Assembly (NCBI GenBank): GCA_002394365.1
Contig: DGTQ01000005.1
Coordinates: forward strand, 214,781-278,780
From: Prevotellaceae bacterium UBA4332
Lineage (GTDB): Bacteria > Bacteroidota > Bacteroidia > Bacteroidales > Bacteroidaceae
Length of the DNA: 64,000 nucleotides
Direction: 5' to 3'
The translations under genes and the position numbers were made by a program. Numbering within the stretch: the stretch's first letter is position 1; the number at the start of each line of letters is the position of its first letter. Of this stretch, positions 1-9,323 are shown one piece after another. The notes under the pieces are model-generated. The model was given only the letters and a program-made list of their open reading frames with translations, was not told where the DNA came from and ran no database searches.

Positions 1-881
1 ATAAAGCGGGATTTGTCAATATCGTTGGAAATCCCAACGTAGGTAAGAGTACGCTCATGAACCAACTGGTTGGTGAGCGTATTTCTATTGCCACCTTTAA
101 GGCACAGACCACGAGGCACCGCATAATGGGCATCGTGAATACGGAGGACATGCAGATAGTGTTCTCTGACACCCCCGGTGTGCTGAAGCCAAACTACAAG
201 CTGCAGGAGTCGATGCTCGCCTTCTCGGAGTCGGCGCTGACGGATGCCGACATTCTGCTCTACGTGACAGACGTGGTGGAGAACCCCCAGAAGAACATGG
301 ATTTCCTGGAGAAGGTGGCGAAGATGACGATACCCGTCATTCTGCTCATAAACAAGATAGACGAGAGCAACCAGCAGAAGCTGGGCGAACTGGTAGAGCA
401 ATGGCACCAGCTGCTGCCAAACGCAGAGATTCTGCCCATATCGGCAAAGAACAAGTTTGGCACAGAGATGCTGCTGAAGCGCATAAAGGAACTGCTGCCC
501 GAATCGCCTGCCTACTTCGACAAGGACCAACTGACGGACAAGCCTGCACGCTTCTTCGTGACAGAGATAATCAGGGAGAAGATACTCCTTTATTACGACA
601 AGGAGGTGCCATACAGCGTGGAGGTGAGGTGCGACAGCTTCAAGGAGACGGAGAAGCAAATAAACATAAGCGCCACCATATACGTGGAGCGAGACTCGCA
701 GAAGGGCATCATCATAGGCCATCAGGGCACTGCCATAAAGAAAATGAGCACAGAGGCGAGAAAGACACTCGAGAAATTCTTTGACAAGAAGATTTTTCTC
801 GAAACCTTCGTAAAGGTGGACAAGGACTGGCGCTCAAATGATAAAGAACTTAACTCTTTCGGATACAAATGGGAAAATTAG
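1..881 (+). CDS. era: GTPase Era (5' end outside window)
   Basis: Era is an essential GTPase that binds the 3' end of 16S rRNA and helps 30S assembly. The frame is open from the first bases of the window, so only the extreme N-terminus is missing. Visible motifs are the P-loop GNPNVGKS coded at about 30-53, the switch II DTPG, the G4 NKID, and a C-terminal KH domain with the GIIIGHQG loop that grips RNA. The stop at 879-881 overlaps the start of der by 13 bases, so the two ribosome-assembly GTPases are translationally coupled. Identity is secure from motif order and the KH domain. Confidence 0.97.
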   Translation, partial: KAGFVNIVGNPNVGKSTLMNQLVGERISIATFKAQTTRHRIMGIVNTEDMQIVFSDTPGVLKPNYKLQESMLAFSESALTDADILLYVTDVVENPQKNMDFLEKVAKMTIPVILLINKIDESNQQKLGELVEQWHQLLPNAEILPISAKNKFGTEMLLKRIKELLPESPAYFDKDQLTDKPARFFVTEIIREKILLYYDKEVPYSVEVRCDSFKETEKQINISATIYVERDSQKGIIIGHQGTAIKKMSTEARKTLEKFFDKKIFLETFVKVDKDWRSNDKELNSFGYKWEN

Positions 882-2182
882 TAGCCATAGTAGGAAGACC
901 TAACGTAGGCAAGTCAACACTCTTCAACAGGTTGACCAAGACCCGCCACGCCATAGTGAGCGACGTGGCTGGCACTACGCGCGACCGCCAGTACGGCAAG
1001 GTGGAATGGAACGGCACCGACTTCTCCATCGTAGATACAGGCGGATGGGTGGTAAACAGCGACGACATATTCGAGAACGCCATAAGAGAGCAGGTGAAGA
1101 TAGCCACAGAGGAGGCAGACATGGTGCTCTTCCTCGTTGACGTGCAGACGGGCGTGACAGACCTCGACACAGACGTGGCACAGATACTGCGCAGGACGAA
1201 GCTGCCAGTAATACTCGTTTGCAACAAGACGGACAACAACGAGCAGCAGTACTATGCAGCAGACTTCTACAGTCTGGGCTTAGGAGACCCCTTCTGCATA
1301 AGTGCCGTAACGGGCTCTGGCACAGGCGATTTGCTCGACATGATACTCGAAAAGCTCCCCAAGGAGCAGGCTGAGACCGTGGAAGAAGACCTGCCACGAT
1401 TTGCCGTAGTGGGAAGACCTAACGCTGGCAAGTCGAGCCTCATCAACGCCTTCATAGGCGAGGACCGCAACATAGTGACAGACATAGCTGGCACCACGCG
1501 CGACTCCATCTACACACGCTACAACAAGTTCGGCTTCGACTTCTACCTTGTGGATACAGCGGGCATACGACGCAAGAACAAGGTGAGCGAGGACCTGGAG
1601 TTTTACAGCGTGATGCGCTCCATCAGGGCGATAGAGAACTCCGACGTCTGCATCCTCATGATTGATGCCACCCGAGGCATAGAGGCGCAGGACATGAACA
1701 TCTTCCAGCTGATACAGAGAAACGACAAGTCGCTGGTGGTAGTGGTAAACAAATGGGACCTGGTGGAGGACAAGTCGCAGGCGTCCATCAAGACATTCGA
1801 GAACGCCATACGCGAGAGAATGGCTCCATTCACCGACTTCCCCATTATCTATGCTTCTGCCACGACAAAGCAGCGCATCTTCAAGGTGCTCGAAACGGCA
1901 AAGCAGGTGTACCTGAACCGCAAGGCGAAGATAGGCACCAGCAAACTCAACGAGGTGATGCTCCCGATAATAGAGGCTACGCCACCACAGAGCGTAAAGG
2001 GCAAGTATATCAAGATAAAATACTGTACGCAGATACCAGACACACAGATTCCTACCTTCGTGTTCTACGCAAACCTGCCACAGTATATCAAGGAACAGTA
2101 CAGACGCTTCCTCGAAAACCAGATACGCGCCCACTGGACCCTCACTGGCACACCTATCAATGTCTTTATAAGGCAAAAGTAA
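869..2182 (+). CDS. der: Ribosome biogenesis GTPase Der (EngA), tandem G domains
   Basis: Der acts in maturation of the 50S subunit. The 437-residue product has the family's hallmark of two consecutive G domains: the first P-loop GRPNVGKS at residues 9-16 and the second GRPNAGKS near residue 180, each followed by DT(G/A)G and NK(T/W)D motifs, then a C-terminal KH-like domain ending in INVFIRQK. The ATG lies inside the last codons of era, and length is normal for the family. The gene continues an era-der operon; a lipoprotein gene follows after 30 bases. Confidence 0.97.
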   Translation: MGKLVAIVGRPNVGKSTLFNRLTKTRHAIVSDVAGTTRDRQYGKVEWNGTDFSIVDTGGWVVNSDDIFENAIREQVKIATEEADMVLFLVDVQTGVTDLDTDVAQILRRTKLPVILVCNKTDNNEQQYYAADFYSLGLGDPFCISAVTGSGTGDLLDMILEKLPKEQAETVEEDLPRFAVVGRPNAGKSSLINAFIGEDRNIVTDIAGTTRDSIYTRYNKFGFDFYLVDTAGIRRKNKVSEDLEFYSVMRSIRAIENSDVCILMIDATRGIEAQDMNIFQLIQRNDKSLVVVVNKWDLVEDKSQASIKTFENAIRERMAPFTDFPIIYASATTKQRIFKVLETAKQVYLNRKAKIGTSKLNEVMLPIIEATPPQSVKGKYIKIKYCTQIPDTQIPTFVFYANLPQYIKEQYRRFLENQIRAHWTLTGTPINVFIRQK

Positions 2183-2212
2183 GTGTGGGTAATGAAGAAT
2201 GTAGATTGAAGA

Positions 2213-2665
2213 ATGAAGAATGTTCTTAAAATACTATTCCCGTTCCCGTTATCGTTAGCGTTCCCGTTAGCGTTATCGTTAGCGTTAGCGTTATCCTCTT
2301 GCTCCAAGGACGAGATAAAGCAGGAGGACATAGCCCTGCAAACGGCGAAGGCATATTACGACCAGCTAGTGGCAGGAAATGTTGACGCCTTCGTAGAGGG
2401 CACGCTGAAGGGAGACACTCTGCCAGAAGACTACGTGGAGCAACTGAAGCTGAACATACAGATGTATGTAGAAAAACAGCAGAAAGCCCACAACGGCATA
2501 AGCGAGGTGAAGGCTGTGAGAGCAACGTGCGACACCGTAAAAACCAGCAACAACACCCAACTCGTAAGGGCACAGAGCATACTACTGCTCTGCTTCAAGG
2601 ACAGCACTCGCGAAGAAATAGCAGTACCTATGGTAAAGAAAAATGACATCTGGTACATGCAGTAG
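2213..2665 (+). CDS. Small lipoprotein, DUF4878/NTF2-like, signal peptide made of repeats
   Basis: Predicted 150-residue lipoprotein: a hydrophobic signal segment ends in the lipobox LSSC near residue 30, followed by a soluble domain of about 120 residues with the pattern A..YYD.L..G....F and a final DIWYMQ strand. This resembles the NTF2-like DUF4878 lipoproteins of Bacteroidales; function unknown. The start codon lies in a tandem TGAAGAA repeat and the signal core is coded by a CCGTTA/GCGTTA hexamer repeat (2237-2295), so the whole export signal seems built of low-complexity DNA. It follows der by 30 bases and is probably co-transcribed with it. Confidence 0.7.
   Translation: MKNVLKILFPFPLSLAFPLALSLALALSSCSKDEIKQEDIALQTAKAYYDQLVAGNVDAFVEGTLKGDTLPEDYVEQLKLNIQMYVEKQQKAHNGISEVKAVRATCDTVKTSNNTQLVRAQSILLLCFKDSTREEIAVPMVKKNDIWYMQ
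2237..2295. repeat. Degenerate NNCGTT hexamer repeat inside a signal peptide
   Basis: About ten hexamers of the form (CC/AG/AT)CGTT run in phase with the reading frame and code alternating Leu with Pro, Ser, Ala or Phe. The same hexamer family recurs at 28601-28660, 31345-31387 and 49150-49190 in unrelated genes. Confidence 0.85.
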
Positions 2666-2741
2666 TTTTTACGCAACGGTTTTCATACGCAAGAGATAGC
2701 AAAAAATCCTTAAATATTTTGCACGATTGAAACTTTTTACG

Positions 2742-2749
2742 TAACTTTG
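2742..2749 (+). promoter_or_regulatory. clpP promoter -7 box
   Basis: TAACTTTG matches the Bacteroidetes TAnnTTTG box and lies 45 bases before the ATG chosen for clpP at 2795. An upstream in-frame TTG-type start at 2747 would overlap this box, which argues for the later ATG. Confidence 0.75.
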
Positions 2750-2794
2750 TTAAGCAATACACAAAGTTACGTATTTTTTATAACTATAAAACAC

Positions 2795-3469
2795 ATGAAC
2801 ATAACAAGCGACTTCAGAAAATTTGCTACTGGCAAGGTGGGCATGAACGGCATGGTTCTCGACGATGTCATGGCTGCACAAAACCAATATCTCAACCCAT
2901 ATATATTGGAGGAGCGCCAGCTCAACGTAACTCAGATGGACGTGTTCTCACGCTTGATGATGGACCGCATCATCTTCCTCGGCACAGAGATAAACGACTA
3001 TACAGCCAACACAATACAGGCACAGCTGCTGTACCTTGACTCGGCAGACCCTGGCAAGGATATATCTATCTACATCAATTCTCCTGGCGGTTCTGTAACT
3101 GCTGGTCTGGGCATATATGACACCATGCAGTTTATAGCCAGCGACGTGGCAACCATCTGCACAGGCATGGCAGCATCAATGGGCGCCGTGCTGCTCGTGG
3201 CAGGTCAGGAGGGCAAGCGTTCTGCCCTGCCCCACTCTCGAGTAATGATTCACCAGCCACTTGGCGGAGTGCAGGGTCAGGCAAGCGACATCGAGATTGA
3301 GGCTAAGGAGATACAGAAATTCAAGAAGGAACTCTACACCATAATCAGCAACCACTCTCACACTCCATACGAGAAGGTATGGCAGGACTCTGACCGTAAC
3401 TACTGGATGACATCGGAAGAGGCAAAGGAGTATGGCATGATTGATCAAGTATTAGTCAAGAAGAATTAA
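2795..3469 (+). CDS. clpP: ATP-dependent Clp protease proteolytic subunit
   Basis: ClpP forms the barrel-shaped serine protease that degrades proteins unfolded by ClpX. The 224-residue product shows the catalytic triad: Ser128 in GMAASMGA, His153 in MIHQPLGG and an Asp near 200 in DSDRNYWM, plus the INSPGGSV oxyanion strand. The N-terminus is somewhat longer than in E. coli, as usual in Bacteroidales. I chose ATG 2795 because the reading frame upstream overlaps the -7 box. The stop TAATG overlaps the clpX start by one base, so the protease and its unfoldase are coupled. Confidence 0.97.
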   Translation: MNITSDFRKFATGKVGMNGMVLDDVMAAQNQYLNPYILEERQLNVTQMDVFSRLMMDRIIFLGTEINDYTANTIQAQLLYLDSADPGKDISIYINSPGGSVTAGLGIYDTMQFIASDVATICTGMAASMGAVLLVAGQEGKRSALPHSRVMIHQPLGGVQGQASDIEIEAKEIQKFKKELYTIISNHSHTPYEKVWQDSDRNYWMTSEEAKEYGMIDQVLVKKN

Positions 3470-4713
3470 TGGTAAAGAGAAAAGAAAATCATTGTAGCTT
3501 TTGCGGTCGCTCAGAGAGCGAGGTTTCCGTACTGATAACGGGCGTTAACGGTTTTATATGTGACCAGTGCATAGAGCAGGCATACGAAATAGTGCAGGCT
3601 CTGCCAGGTAATCAGACAGAAGAAAAAGCAGCAAACAAGGCAGACCAGAAGCCAGATATAAATAAGGTACCTAAACCGCAGGAGATAAAGGACTACCTCG
3701 ACCAGTACATCATAGGGCAGGATGACGCCAAGCGCCACCTTGCCGTTGCTGTGTACAACCACTACAAGCGTCTTGCCCAGAAGGACGACAAGGACGACGT
3801 GGAGATAGAAAAGAGCAACATCGTGATGGTGGGTTCGACTGGTACAGGAAAGACTCTCCTTGCCCGCACTATAGCCAAACTCCTCAACGTGCCTTTCACC
3901 ATAGTTGACGCTACGGTATTCACTGAGGCTGGCTACGTGGGAGAAGACGTGGAGAGCATATTGTCACGCCTCCTTCAGGTAGCAGACTATGACCTTGAAG
4001 CAGCCGAGCGTGGCATCGTCTTCATAGACGAGATTGACAAGATAGCACGCAAGAGCGACAACCCAAGCATAACTCGCGACGTAAGTGGCGAGGGAGTGCA
4101 GCAGGGCATGCTGAAACTGCTCGAGGGAACGGTAGTAAACGTTCCGCCAAAGGGAGGCAGAAAGCACCCAGACCAGGACTATATCCACGTAGATACAAGG
4201 AATATCCTGTTTATCTGCGGTGGTGCTTTTGACGGCATAGAGCGCAAGATAGCACAGCGTCTCAACACCCACACCGTGGGCTACAACAGTGTGCAGAACA
4301 CTCACAGGATAAACCAGAAGGACATGATGCAGTATGTGGCACCACAAGACCTGAAATCCTTCGGACTCATACCAGAGATTATAGGTCGTCTGCCTGTGCT
4401 GACACACCTCAATCCTCTTGACCACGATGCTCTGCGACGCATATTGGTAGAGCCAAAGAACAGTATCATAAAGCAATACATAAAGTTGTTCAAGATGGAC
4501 AACATTGAGTTGACCTTTACTACTGAGGCTCTGGACTACATAGTTGACAAGGCAACAGAATACAAACTCGGAGCACGAGGACTGCGTTCCATTGTCGAGA
4601 CAATTATGACTGACGCCATGTTTGAGGCTCCTTCGAAGAACATATCAAAGTTCGAGGTGACAAAACAATATGCCGAAGAACAAATAAAAAAGAGTGGTAA
4701 TCTTAGTTCGTAA
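3469..4713 (+). CDS. clpX: ATP-dependent Clp protease ATP-binding subunit ClpX
   Basis: AAA+ unfoldase that feeds ssrA-tagged and other substrates into ClpP. The 414-residue protein begins with a four-cysteine zinc domain (CSFCGR ... CDQC), then Walker A GSTGTGKT, Walker B VFIDEIDK, and the C-terminal sensor-2 region GARGLRSIVE. Its ATG shares the final A of the clpP stop codon. recQ follows after 24 bases in the same direction. Confidence 0.98.
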   Translation: MVKRKENHCSFCGRSESEVSVLITGVNGFICDQCIEQAYEIVQALPGNQTEEKAANKADQKPDINKVPKPQEIKDYLDQYIIGQDDAKRHLAVAVYNHYKRLAQKDDKDDVEIEKSNIVMVGSTGTGKTLLARTIAKLLNVPFTIVDATVFTEAGYVGEDVESILSRLLQVADYDLEAAERGIVFIDEIDKIARKSDNPSITRDVSGEGVQQGMLKLLEGTVVNVPPKGGRKHPDQDYIHVDTRNILFICGGAFDGIERKIAQRLNTHTVGYNSVQNTHRINQKDMMQYVAPQDLKSFGLIPEIIGRLPVLTHLNPLDHDALRRILVEPKNSIIKQYIKLFKMDNIELTFTTEALDYIVDKATEYKLGARGLRSIVETIMTDAMFEAPSKNISKFEVTKQYAEEQIKKSGNLSS

Positions 4714-4737
4714 CCTTTCAATCTACTATTCCTAACC

Positions 4738-6924
4738 GTGCTGAACCTAAACGAAGAACTGAAGCGACATTTCGGCTTTGACACCTTCAAGGGTAATCAA
4801 CAAGCCGCCATCACCAACCTCATAGAGGGGCATGACGGCTTTGTGTTGATGCCCACAGGTGGCGGAAAGTCTTTGTGCTACCAACTACCCTCGCTCGTGA
4901 TGGAGGGCACTGCTATAGTCATCTCGCCACTTATAGCCCTGATGAAGAACCAGGTGGACGTCATCAACGGCATAAGCGAGAAAGACGGAGTGGCACACTG
5001 TCTCAACTCTTCCATGAACAGAGCCGCCATAGAACAGGTGAAGGAGGACATAAGGGCTGGAGTTACCAAACTGCTCTACATGGCTCCAGAATCTCTCACA
5101 AAAGAAGAATATGTAAACTTCCTCAAGGGGGTGAAGATTTCGTTCTATGCCATAGACGAAGCCCACTGTATATCGGAATGGGGACATGATTTCAGACCCG
5201 AATATCGTCGCATACGTCCAATCATAGAGGCTATAGGCGTAGCTCCAATCATAGCACTCACAGCAACGGCTACGGAAAAGGTTCGCTCCGACATAAAGAA
5301 AAGCCTCGGCATTACTGGTGCCAAGGATTTTCTCAGTTCCTTCAACCGGCCTAATCTATACTACGAGATACGACAGAAGGACAACACCATAGACAAACAG
5401 ATTATCAAGTTCATAAAGCAGAACCCAGGCAAGAGCGGCATAGTGTACTGCCTCTCGAGGAAGAAGGTGGAAGAGCTGACGGAGGTCCTGAAGACCAACG
5501 ACATCAAGGCTGAAGCCTACCACGCTGGTTTGGAGACGGCTGTACGCAACAAGACACAGGATGATTTCCTGATGGAGAACATCGACGTGATAGTTGCCAC
5601 GATAGCCTTCGGCATGGGTATTGACAAGCCCGACGTAAGATTTGTCATACACTATGACATTCCAAAGTCACTCGAAGGATATTATCAGGAGACTGGACGT
5701 GCTGGCAGAGACGGAGGAGAAGGAAAATGTATAGCCTTCTACTCGCACAAAGACCTGCAGAAACTGGAGAAATTTATGGACTCCAAGCAGGTGGTGGAAC
5801 AGGAGATAGGACGCCATCTGCTACAGGAGACGGCCGCCTATGCCGAGTCCTCTATTTGCAGACGAAAGATGCTCCTGAAATATTTTGGAGAGGATTATCC
5901 GAAGGACAACTGCGGAGGATGTGACAACTGCCTGCACCCAAAGACAAAGATAAAGGCAAACAAGGAACTCTGTTGTGTGCTGAAATCCATACTGGCACTC
6001 AAGGAGAGTTTCCACGTTCCTTACGTCATAGACTTCCTCAAGGGCAGAAGCACTGATGACATTGAGTCTCATAAGCATAATCTGCTGAAGGAATTTGCCT
6101 GCGGCAAGGGAAACAACGACAAGATATGGAACCCCGTGATACGTCAGGCTATAATAGACGGTTACATAAAGAAAGACATAGAAACCTATGGTAACCTGAA
6201 GATTACAGCTTCAGGCAAACAGTGGCTGAAGACATACACTGAGGAGCCTGACAAGTCTGCCGACTTCTACGTTACGGAGGACAACAACTACAACGACAAC
6301 AGCGCTGAGACATCAAGCGGCACGACAAGCGCCCTCGACCCCACCCTCTTTGCTATGTTGAAAGACCTGCGCAAGAGTGAAGCAGCCAAGCATGGTGTGC
6401 AACCCTACATCGTGTTTATGGAAACCTCACTCGAACAGATGGCAACCATGTACCCCACCACCTTGCAGGAGTTGCAAGCCATACAGGGAGTGGGACAAGG
6501 CAAGGCAAAACGCTATGGAGAACCTTTCTGCCAGCTGATAAAGAAGTATTGCGAGGAGAACGACATTACACGTCCTGAGGACATGAGAGTGCGCAGTGTG
6601 GCGAAAAACTCCATGCAAAAACTGAAAATAGTACAGTGCATAGACAGAAAAATGCCATTGGGAGATATTGCCTCCTCAATGGGCATAAAATTCACTGACC
6701 TGCTTGACGAACTCGAGGCTATCGTGTATAGTGGTACGAGAGTGAACCTCGATTACTACATTGAGGACACAATGGATGAAGACCAGATAGACGACATCTA
6801 CCAGTACTTCTCTGAAGCCGAAACAGACGCTCTTAAAGAGGCATACAAGGAATTTGACGGCAGTTACGATGACAATGACATTAGGCTCATCCGACTAAAA
6901 TATATCTCGGAGAATGCCAATTAA
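4738..6924 (+). CDS. recQ: ATP-dependent DNA helicase RecQ
   Basis: 3'-5' helicase for recombination and repair. The 728-residue product carries Walker A TGGGKS (Lys44), the DEAH box with the RecQ signature HCISEWGHDFRPEY, the RQC zinc cluster (CRRKML ... CGGCDNC), and an HRDC domain near residues 535-610, followed by a long helical tail that is common in Bacteroidetes RecQ. Translation appears to start at a GTG (4738), since no ATG lies before the conserved N-terminal helix. Downstream of clpX by 24 bases, likely in the same operon. Confidence 0.95.
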   Translation: MLNLNEELKRHFGFDTFKGNQQAAITNLIEGHDGFVLMPTGGGKSLCYQLPSLVMEGTAIVISPLIALMKNQVDVINGISEKDGVAHCLNSSMNRAAIEQVKEDIRAGVTKLLYMAPESLTKEEYVNFLKGVKISFYAIDEAHCISEWGHDFRPEYRRIRPIIEAIGVAPIIALTATATEKVRSDIKKSLGITGAKDFLSSFNRPNLYYEIRQKDNTIDKQIIKFIKQNPGKSGIVYCLSRKKVEELTEVLKTNDIKAEAYHAGLETAVRNKTQDDFLMENIDVIVATIAFGMGIDKPDVRFVIHYDIPKSLEGYYQETGRAGRDGGEGKCIAFYSHKDLQKLEKFMDSKQVVEQEIGRHLLQETAAYAESSICRRKMLLKYFGEDYPKDNCGGCDNCLHPKTKIKANKELCCVLKSILALKESFHVPYVIDFLKGRSTDDIESHKHNLLKEFACGKGNNDKIWNPVIRQAIIDGYIKKDIETYGNLKITASGKQWLKTYTEEPDKSADFYVTEDNNYNDNSAETSSGTTSALDPTLFAMLKDLRKSEAAKHGVQPYIVFMETSLEQMATMYPTTLQELQAIQGVGQGKAKRYGEPFCQLIKKYCEENDITRPEDMRVRSVAKNSMQKLKIVQCIDRKMPLGDIASSMGIKFTDLLDELEAIVYSGTRVNLDYYIEDTMDEDQIDDIYQYFSEAETDALKEAYKEFDGSYDDNDIRLIRLKYISENAN

Positions 6925-6955
6925 GTAAGTTAAAAAGTACGAAAGAAACCACTTC

Positions 6956-6984
6956 TTTCAACTTTCAACTTTCAACTTTCAACT
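6956..6984. repeat. TTTCAAC heptamer tandem repeat
   Basis: Four copies of CTTTCAA/ACTTTCA fill the recQ-glyS gap just before the glyS promoter. The same heptamer on the opposite strand occurs at 43228-43258, again next to promoters. Confidence 0.85.
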
Positions 6985-6992
6985 AAAATTAG

Positions 6993-7000
6993 TACCTTTG
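6993..7000 (+). promoter_or_regulatory. glyS promoter -7 box
   Basis: TACCTTTG, followed by CA, lies 40 bases before the glyS ATG and separates this gene from the clp-recQ operon. Confidence 0.8.
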
Positions 7001-7039
7001 CATCTAAATTACTAATAAACAGAAGAAAATCAAAATAAA

Positions 7040-8584
7040 ATGGCACAGCAAGAAGATGTTTTCAAAAAGATAGTAAGCCACTGTAAAGAGTATGGCTTTG
7101 TTTTTCCATCAAGTGATATATATGACGGACTGGCTGCCGTTTATGACTATGGTCAGAATGGTGTAGAAATGAAGAATAACATCAAGCAGTACTGGTGGCA
7201 GTCAATGGTATTGCTCCACGACAACATCGTGGGCATCGACTCTGCTATCTTCATGCACCCTACAATATGGAAGGCTTCAGGACACGTTGATGCTTTCAAC
7301 GACCCTCTTATTGACAACCGCGACTCTAAGAAGCGCTATCGTGCTGACGTTCTCATAGAAGAGCAGATGGCAAAGTACGAGGATAAGATTGCCAAGGAGA
7401 TTGCTAAGGCTCAGAAGAAGTTTGGTGATGCCTTCGACGAGAAGCAGTTCCGCGAGACCAACCCACGAGTAATAGAGAACCAGAAGAAGTTTGACGACCT
7501 CCACGCACGATACAGCGAGGCTATGAACAAGATGGACCTCGACATGCTCAAGCAAATAATCCTCGACGAGGAAATAGTATGTCCTATCTCTGGCACAAGA
7601 AACTGGACTGACGTAAGACAGTTCAACCTCATGTTCTCTACAGAAATGGGAGCAAGCGCAGACAGTTCCATGAAAATATACCTGCGTCCAGAGACGGCAC
7701 AGGGTATATTCGTAAACTACCTGAACGTGCAGAAGACAGGCAGAATGAAGATTCCATTTGGTATCGCCCAGATTGGCAAGGCTTTCCGTAATGAGATTGT
7801 CGCTCGCCAGTTCATCTTCCGCATGAGGGAATTTGAGCAGATGGAGATGCAGTTCTTCATCAAGCCAGGAACAGAACTCGACTGGTTTGCCAAGTGGAAG
7901 GAGACACGAATGAAGTGGCACCAGAACCTCGGCTTCGGAGCTGAAAACTATCGTTTTCATGACCACGACAAACTGGCTCACTATGCTAATGCCGCAACAG
8001 ACATCGAGTTCCGCATGCCATTCGGCTTCAAGGAGGTTGAGGGTATTCACTCTCGTACTAACTTTGACCTTTCTCAGCACGAGAAGTTCTCAGGCAAGTC
8101 TATAAAGTACTTCGACCCAGAGATGAACGAATCTTACACACCATACGTCATTGAGACCTCTATTGGTGTTGACCGTATGTTCCTTTCTATCATGTGCCAC
8201 TCTTACGAAGAGGAGAAACTCGAAAATGGAGAAACACGTACCGTGCTCCATCTTCCAGCAGCCATTGCTCCTGTGAAGCTGGCTGTATTCCCACTTACAA
8301 AGAAAGATGGTCTGCCAGAGAAGGCTCAAGAGATAATGAATGACCTGAAGTTCCACTTCAACTGCAAATACGAGGAGAAGGACCAGATAGGCAAGCGCTA
8401 TCGTCGTCAGGATGCTATTGGTACTCCTTTCTGCGTAACCGTTGACCACCAGACTCTCGAGGACAACACTGTGACACTGCGTTATCGTGATACTATGGAG
8501 CAGAAGCGTGTTAACATCAACGAACTGCGTGGTATCATCGAGGAGCAGGTTACAATAACCTCGTTGTTAAAGAAACTTCAGTAA
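7040..8584 (+). CDS. glyS: Glycyl-tRNA synthetase, class II dimeric type
   Basis: Charges tRNA-Gly. This is the single-chain alpha2 enzyme used by Bacteroidetes (also called glyQS), not the alpha2beta2 form. At 514 residues it shows the class II core: YLRPETAQGIFVNY, motif 2 around GKAFRNEI, MEMQFF, and the motif 3 region ETSIGVDRMFL, then an anticodon-binding domain whose strand reads KLAVFPL. It has its own promoter; an FKBP-like lipoprotein gene follows after 29 bases. Confidence 0.96.
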   Translation: MAQQEDVFKKIVSHCKEYGFVFPSSDIYDGLAAVYDYGQNGVEMKNNIKQYWWQSMVLLHDNIVGIDSAIFMHPTIWKASGHVDAFNDPLIDNRDSKKRYRADVLIEEQMAKYEDKIAKEIAKAQKKFGDAFDEKQFRETNPRVIENQKKFDDLHARYSEAMNKMDLDMLKQIILDEEIVCPISGTRNWTDVRQFNLMFSTEMGASADSSMKIYLRPETAQGIFVNYLNVQKTGRMKIPFGIAQIGKAFRNEIVARQFIFRMREFEQMEMQFFIKPGTELDWFAKWKETRMKWHQNLGFGAENYRFHDHDKLAHYANAATDIEFRMPFGFKEVEGIHSRTNFDLSQHEKFSGKSIKYFDPEMNESYTPYVIETSIGVDRMFLSIMCHSYEEEKLENGETRTVLHLPAAIAPVKLAVFPLTKKDGLPEKAQEIMNDLKFHFNCKYEEKDQIGKRYRRQDAIGTPFCVTVDHQTLEDNTVTLRYRDTMEQKRVNINELRGIIEEQVTITSLLKKLQ

Positions 8585-8613
8585 GTTATAGAAAATACAG
8601 TAAGAAAAAGCAA

Positions 8614-9285
8614 GTGAGTAATCTTCATAAAATACTTGTTCTCTGTTGTTGCATATTTGCGTTGGTTTCCTGCTCATCTAACGATGAGGACACAACTGCT
8701 GAATACTACAATTGGCGGGCTCGAAATGACGTATACTTCGAAGAAATATATCAAAAGGCAACAGAAGAGATAGACAATGGTAGCGAAGAGTGGTATAAGA
8801 TAATGTCTTACCAGAAGAATGATGTATCAAACCACTCAAACTACATCATTGTGCATGTCTTGGAACAGGACGAGAGTATAGACGGACACAAAGAGGTCAT
8901 TGACGACAACAAGAACACAAACGACGGATTGGCTTGTCCACTCTCGGTAGACTCATGCCTTATTACGTATCGTGGCAACATGATGCCATCATCGAAGCAT
9001 ACCACAATTGCCAAGCCCGACAACATCGAGGTTGGGTATATGTTTGACACCAAGTGGTATGGAGAAGAACTCAACAAAGAAGAAGCCGTTTTTACAAATC
9101 TGACACCTGTAGGCAGTGTAGAAGGTTTTGAGACAGTCCTGCTATACATGCACCCTGGAGACAGATGGAGAGTTTATATCCCCTACCGCTTAGGATATAA
9201 AGCTTCTTCGAGTGGCAGCATACAGCCTTACAGTACGCTTATCTTCGACATCTATTTGAAGAGTTTTAAGACAAAACAGAAATAA
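8614..9285 (+). CDS. FKBP-type peptidyl-prolyl isomerase-like lipoprotein
   Basis: 223-residue predicted lipoprotein: short signal peptide with lipobox LVSC, then an acidic linker and a C-terminal FKBP-like domain recognisable from GFETVLLYMHPGDRWRVYIP, LGY and the closing strand YSTLIFDIYL. FKBP proteins catalyse proline isomerisation or act as chaperones; here the location would be the periplasmic face of a membrane. Start is a GTG (8614). The glyS-FKBP pairing is usual in Bacteroidales. Whether the isomerase site is active cannot be told from the sequence alone. Confidence 0.8.
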   Translation: MSNLHKILVLCCCIFALVSCSSNDEDTTAEYYNWRARNDVYFEEIYQKATEEIDNGSEEWYKIMSYQKNDVSNHSNYIIVHVLEQDESIDGHKEVIDDNKNTNDGLACPLSVDSCLITYRGNMMPSSKHTTIAKPDNIEVGYMFDTKWYGEELNKEEAVFTNLTPVGSVEGFETVLLYMHPGDRWRVYIPYRLGYKASSSGSIQPYSTLIFDIYLKSFKTKQK

Positions 9286-9323
9286 AAAAGGATAGCCCTA
9301 ATAACTCCGCCTTGACATAATAC

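Noticed and set aside
2747..2794. Longer N-terminus for ClpP
   Set aside because: The upstream start overlaps the -7 box and the extra residues are not like ClpP.
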